Part shown: positions 60,460 to 64,000 of the stretch, piece by piece | How positions within the stretch are numbered: the first letter of the stretch is position 1 | Layout: the number at the start of each line of letters is the position of its first letter | Source: Rubrivivax sp. | Lineage (GTDB): Bacteria > Pseudomonadota > Gammaproteobacteria > Burkholderiales > Burkholderiaceae_C | Assembly (NCBI GenBank): GCA_016789955.1 | Contig: JAEUPB010000030.1 | Span: 21,392 to 85,391, forward strand | Length of the DNA stretch: 64,000 bases | Reading direction: 5' to 3' | Made by a program: the position numbers and the translations under genes | The notes under the pieces: generated by a model | What the model saw: only the letters and a program-made list of their open reading frames with translations | Databases searched by the model: none | Told to the model about the DNA's origin: nothing

Positions 60460-62010
60460 TCAGCGCCGCATCATCCCGGGGCCGGCCAGCACCAGTGCCG
60501 AAGCCAGTGTGCGGTCGGCCGACGACTCGGCGGCCAGCGTGCGCGTGGCCGGTGTGACCAGCGGGCCGAGCTGGGCGAGCAGCGTGTCGGCATCGGCACC
60601 ACGCCCCACCCGGCCGGCGAGCTGCGCGGCGAACTGGATGCGCTTGCTCATCGCGTCGGGGTTCAGCCAAGCCGATTCGGTGTTGCGCCAGCCGTCGGGC
60701 GTGGCACAGCCGTACAGCGGCATGCCCTGCGCCGCGAGGCTGCCCGCCAGCCCCAGCAGCGCCGGCCGGCCCGGCAGCGATGCGCCGCAGGCGCGCAGCG
60801 CCGAGAGCGAGTAGTGGTAGGGCGTCTTGAACTTGGCGCCGCGGTGCTGCGGAGCCCAGAACGCTTCGCTGTCGAACAGCGCGCGCAGCACCGGCACGAT
60901 CCGCCCGTCCTCCGCGAGGAACACGCGGGCCAGACGATCCACGAGCGCAGCGTCGGGCTCATCGGCCACGAAGTACTGCACGAGCCTGCGCGACACGTGG
61001 CGTGCGGTGGCGGGGTGGCGTGCGAGCCGTTCCAGCGCCTGCTCGCCTTCGGCCTGCCCCTGGCCGCGCACGGTCTGGCCGAGCCAGTGCTTCTCGCCGC
61101 GATCGTGCACGCGCTCGTTGAACCAGTAGCCGGGCATCGCGTGCGGCGGCCCGCCCGGCGTGCCGGGCGAGGACTCGGGCGCGTCGAGGCGCGGCCCGGC
61201 CAGGCGCAACGGGATGATGGTCCAGCCGGTCAGCATGCGCGCCAGCTCGGTCACGTCCTGCTGCGTGTAGCCGCCGTCCACGCCCAGCGTGTGCAGCTCC
61301 ATCAGCTCGCGCGCGTAGTTCTCGTTCAGCCCGCGCGGCCCGCCGCCCGGCCGCGGCCCGACGCTCTGCCAGTTGTCGAGGTAGTAGAGCATCGCCGGGT
61401 GGTGCGCGGTGGCCACCAGCAGGTCGCGGAAGCGCCCCATCGCGTAGGGCCGGATCGCGAAGTGCTCGTAGTGCCCCACCAGCACGCGCATCAGGTTCTT
61501 GCCCTGGAACACGTTGAAGTGGTTGAACCAGAAGTCGACCATCGCCTCCTCGAGTTGGCGCGGGCTCTCGAGCGCGCGCAGCAGGCGCGACTCGGCGGCC
61601 GGCAGCTGGTGCTGGCGCACGTAGGCGGCCACGGGGTTGTCGGGGCCGGGCTGCGGCGGCGTGGCGGCCGCGGCGCTCGCGGCCGCCTGGTTCTGCTGGA
61701 TGCGCAGCGCGAGCTCGCGCATCGAGGCCACCGGGTCCTGCGCCGCGATCTCGGCGTCGCGCAGCCGCGCCGCCAGCGACGTGGGCAGCGGCAGCTGCGA
61801 CGGCTGCAGCTGCTGCTCGATCCAGCCGCGCGGGTCGGCGGCGACATCGGCGAGCTGGCCGGGCCGCGGCCCGTAGCCGAGCCGGTTCAGCGCATGGGCC
61901 GCGGCGACATCGCCGCGCAGTTCGGTGCGCGCATGGACGGCCGGGGCAGCGGTGCCGAGGCCTGCCACCGCGCCGGCGGTGCCTTGCAGCCATCGTCTGC
62001 GTCGAACCAT
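60460..62010 (-). CDS. DUF1800 family protein (exported)
   Basis: 516 residues. MVRRRRWLQGTAGAVAGLGTAAPAVHA is an Arg-rich, Tat-like signal. DUF1800 blocks: HALNRLGYGPRPGQLADVA at the start of the mature part, EEAMVDFWFNHFNVFQGK, NENYARELMELHTLGVDGGYTQQDVTELARMLTGW, then RLARVFLAEDGRIVPVLRALFDSEAFW. Family function is unknown; members are regularly co-transcribed with DUF1501 proteins, as here (41-base gap). A central segment (about 65-110) is Ala/Pro-rich. An upstream gap of 97 bases shows no clear promoter. Confidence 0.94.
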   Translation of the reverse strand: MVRRRRWLQGTAGAVAGLGTAAPAVHARTELRGDVAAAHALNRLGYGPRPGQLADVAADPRGWIEQQLQPSQLPLPTSLAARLRDAEIAAQDPVASMRELALRIQQNQAAASAAAATPPQPGPDNPVAAYVRQHQLPAAESRLLRALESPRQLEEAMVDFWFNHFNVFQGKNLMRVLVGHYEHFAIRPYAMGRFRDLLVATAHHPAMLYYLDNWQSVGPRPGGGPRGLNENYARELMELHTLGVDGGYTQQDVTELARMLTGWTIIPLRLAGPRLDAPESSPGTPGGPPHAMPGYWFNERVHDRGEKHWLGQTVRGQGQAEGEQALERLARHPATARHVSRRLVQYFVADEPDAALVDRLARVFLAEDGRIVPVLRALFDSEAFWAPQHRGAKFKTPYHYSLSALRACGASLPGRPALLGLAGSLAAQGMPLYGCATPDGWRNTESAWLNPDAMSKRIQFAAQLAGRVGRGADADTLLAQLGPLVTPATRTLAAESSADRTLASALVLAGPGMMRR

Positions 62011-62107
62011 GCGCCTGCTCCGTCACTCGGGGACACGAGCATACGGCGGCCGGTGTTGCCGCTGCATTGCTGCCGCGTGGCCGCAGGCAATGCCGCGGTG
62101 CCCGCCG

Positions 62108-63199
<1,092 letters not shown>

Positions 63200-63203
63200 G
63201 CGT

Positions 63204-64000
63204 TCAAAGCGGCTTCTTCAGCCAGTGACCCAGTTCGCCGACGATACCGCGCCTGAAGGCGAGCACGCAGACGACGAAGATCACGCCCTGCACGACGGTG
63301 ACCCAGGCGCCGAGCTGCGCGAGGTAGTTCTGCATCGTCACGATGACCGCGGCGCCGACGACCGGGCCGAACACGGTGCCCAGGCCGCCGAGCAGCGTCA
63401 TCAGCACCACCTCGCCGGACATCGTCCAGTGCACGTCGGTCAGCGAGGCGAGCTGGAAGACGATGGCCTTCGTCGCGCCGGCCAGGCCCGCCAGCGTGGC
63501 CGAAAGCACGAAGGCCAGGTGCTTGTAGCGGTCGGTGTCGTAGCCGAGTGAAATGGCGCGCGCCTCGTTCTCGCGGATCGCCTTGAGCACCTGGCCGAAC
63601 GGCGAATGGATGATGCGGTAGATGAGCGCGAAGCCGCCGAGGAACACCACCGCCACCACGGCGTACATCGCCAGCGGCGCCCTCAGGTCGACGAGTCCGA
63701 ACAGCAGGCCGCGCGGCACGCCCTGGATGCCGTCCTCGCCGCCCGTGAACTTGGCCTGCAGGCAGAAGAAGAACACCATCTGCGCCAGCGCCAGCGTGAT
63801 CATCGCGAAGTAGATGCCCTGGCGGCGGATGGCGAGCCACCCGGCCAGCGTGCCCAGCGCGGCCGCGCAGGCGGTGCCGAAGAGGATCGCCAGCTCCGGC
63901 GTTAAGCCCCACACCTTGGCCGCGTGCGCCGCGGCGTAGCCGGCCGAGCCGAGGAACATCGCGTGGCCGAACGACAGCAGGCCCGAGAAGCCGAGGAGCA
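63204..64000 (-). CDS. Branched-chain amino acid ABC transporter permease, LivM type, 5' end outside window
   Basis: About 265 codons are visible; the N-terminus lies beyond base 64000. The visible start LLGFSGLLSFGHAMFLGSAGY is the conserved LivM loop. IYFAMITLALAQMVFF, GGEDGIQGVPRG and SPFGQVLKAIRENEARAISLGYDTDRYKHLAFVLSATLAGLAG (the EAA-like coupling loop) follow, then TMSGEVVLMTLLGGLGTVFGPVVGA. It probably belongs to a Liv cluster that continues outside the window; the gene 4 bases downstream is an ATPase of a different ABC class. Confidence 0.95.
   Translation of the reverse strand, partial: LLGFSGLLSFGHAMFLGSAGYAAAHAAKVWGLTPELAILFGTACAAALGTLAGWLAIRRQGIYFAMITLALAQMVFFFCLQAKFTGGEDGIQGVPRGLLFGLVDLRAPLAMYAVVAVVFLGGFALIYRIIHSPFGQVLKAIRENEARAISLGYDTDRYKHLAFVLSATLAGLAGATKAIVFQLASLTDVHWTMSGEVVLMTLLGGLGTVFGPVVGAAVIVTMQNYLAQLGAWVTVVQGVIFVVCVLAFRRGIVGELGHWLKKPL

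Overview
This window is very GC-rich, almost fully coding DNA from a member of the Burkholderiales (Betaproteobacteria). I base this on the yebC-purD pair, a Bug-family solute-binding protein, bacterial GlnRS, strong GC bias at third codon positions, many 4-bp ATGA/GTGA start-stop overlaps, and CTAGAATC-type -10 boxes just upstream of genes. A relative of the Rubrivivax/Leptothrix group is my guess, not something the sequence proves. I see no rRNA, tRNA, CRISPR array, transposase or integrase.

Layout. 0-4 kb: purD (cut by the window edge), yebC, three tandem small heat-shock genes behind a sigma-32-like promoter, and an unknown gene. 4-11 kb: an alpha/beta-hydrolase/LuxR fusion, a LysR regulator, an ECF sigma factor with a membrane partner, a GMC oxidoreductase and a secreted protein with a C-terminal sorting-like tail. 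11-15 kb: a NarL-type two-component pair and a second alpha/beta-hydrolase/LuxR fusion. 15-21 kb: a HerA-like ATPase, a DUF1499 protein, and a solute-binding protein/chemoreceptor module behind a sigma-28-like promoter. 21-26 kb: an exported intradiol dioxygenase, an ECF sigma/ChrR-like cupin pair and a LytS/LytTR-type pair.

25.9-37.3 kb is a tightly overlapping operon that looks like an aryl-polyene (xanthomonadin-like) pigment pathway: ACP, membrane protein, AMP-ligase, two hotdog proteins, LpxL-like acyltransferase, LolA-like carrier, MMPL exporter, deacetylase, methyltransferase, ketosynthase, chain-length-factor-like protein and ketoreductase. At 50.0-54.4 kb a convergent operon carries GT2 glycosyltransferase, PlsC acyltransferase, MipA/OmpV porin-like protein, a flavin halogenase-like enzyme with a WxWxIP motif, and a UbiE-like methyltransferase. 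These are functions usually found in the same kind of cluster. The two halves are separated by a self-contained catabolic island (37.3-48.7 kb): GntR regulator, AMDase/maleate-isomerase-like protein, hydantoinase, hydantoin-racemase-like protein, Bug binding protein, complete TRAP transporter, amidase, hydratase and aminotransferase. Three related 20-bp palindromes probably mark the operators of its GntR regulator. A frameshifted lipoprotein gene and a small coiled-coil gene lie between the island and the second pigment operon.

54.4-64 kb: glnS, a DUF3016 protein, an exported FKBP isomerase, a DUF808 membrane protein, a methyltransferase with a signal peptide, a DUF1501/DUF1800 pair, and the start of an ABC transporter region (PotA/FbpC-type ATPase beside a LivM permease, the latter cut by the window edge). 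No gene-free stretch exceeds about 255 bases. The longest (17207-17461) holds the sigma-28-like promoter candidate. The 8687-8911 gap shows nothing I can call.
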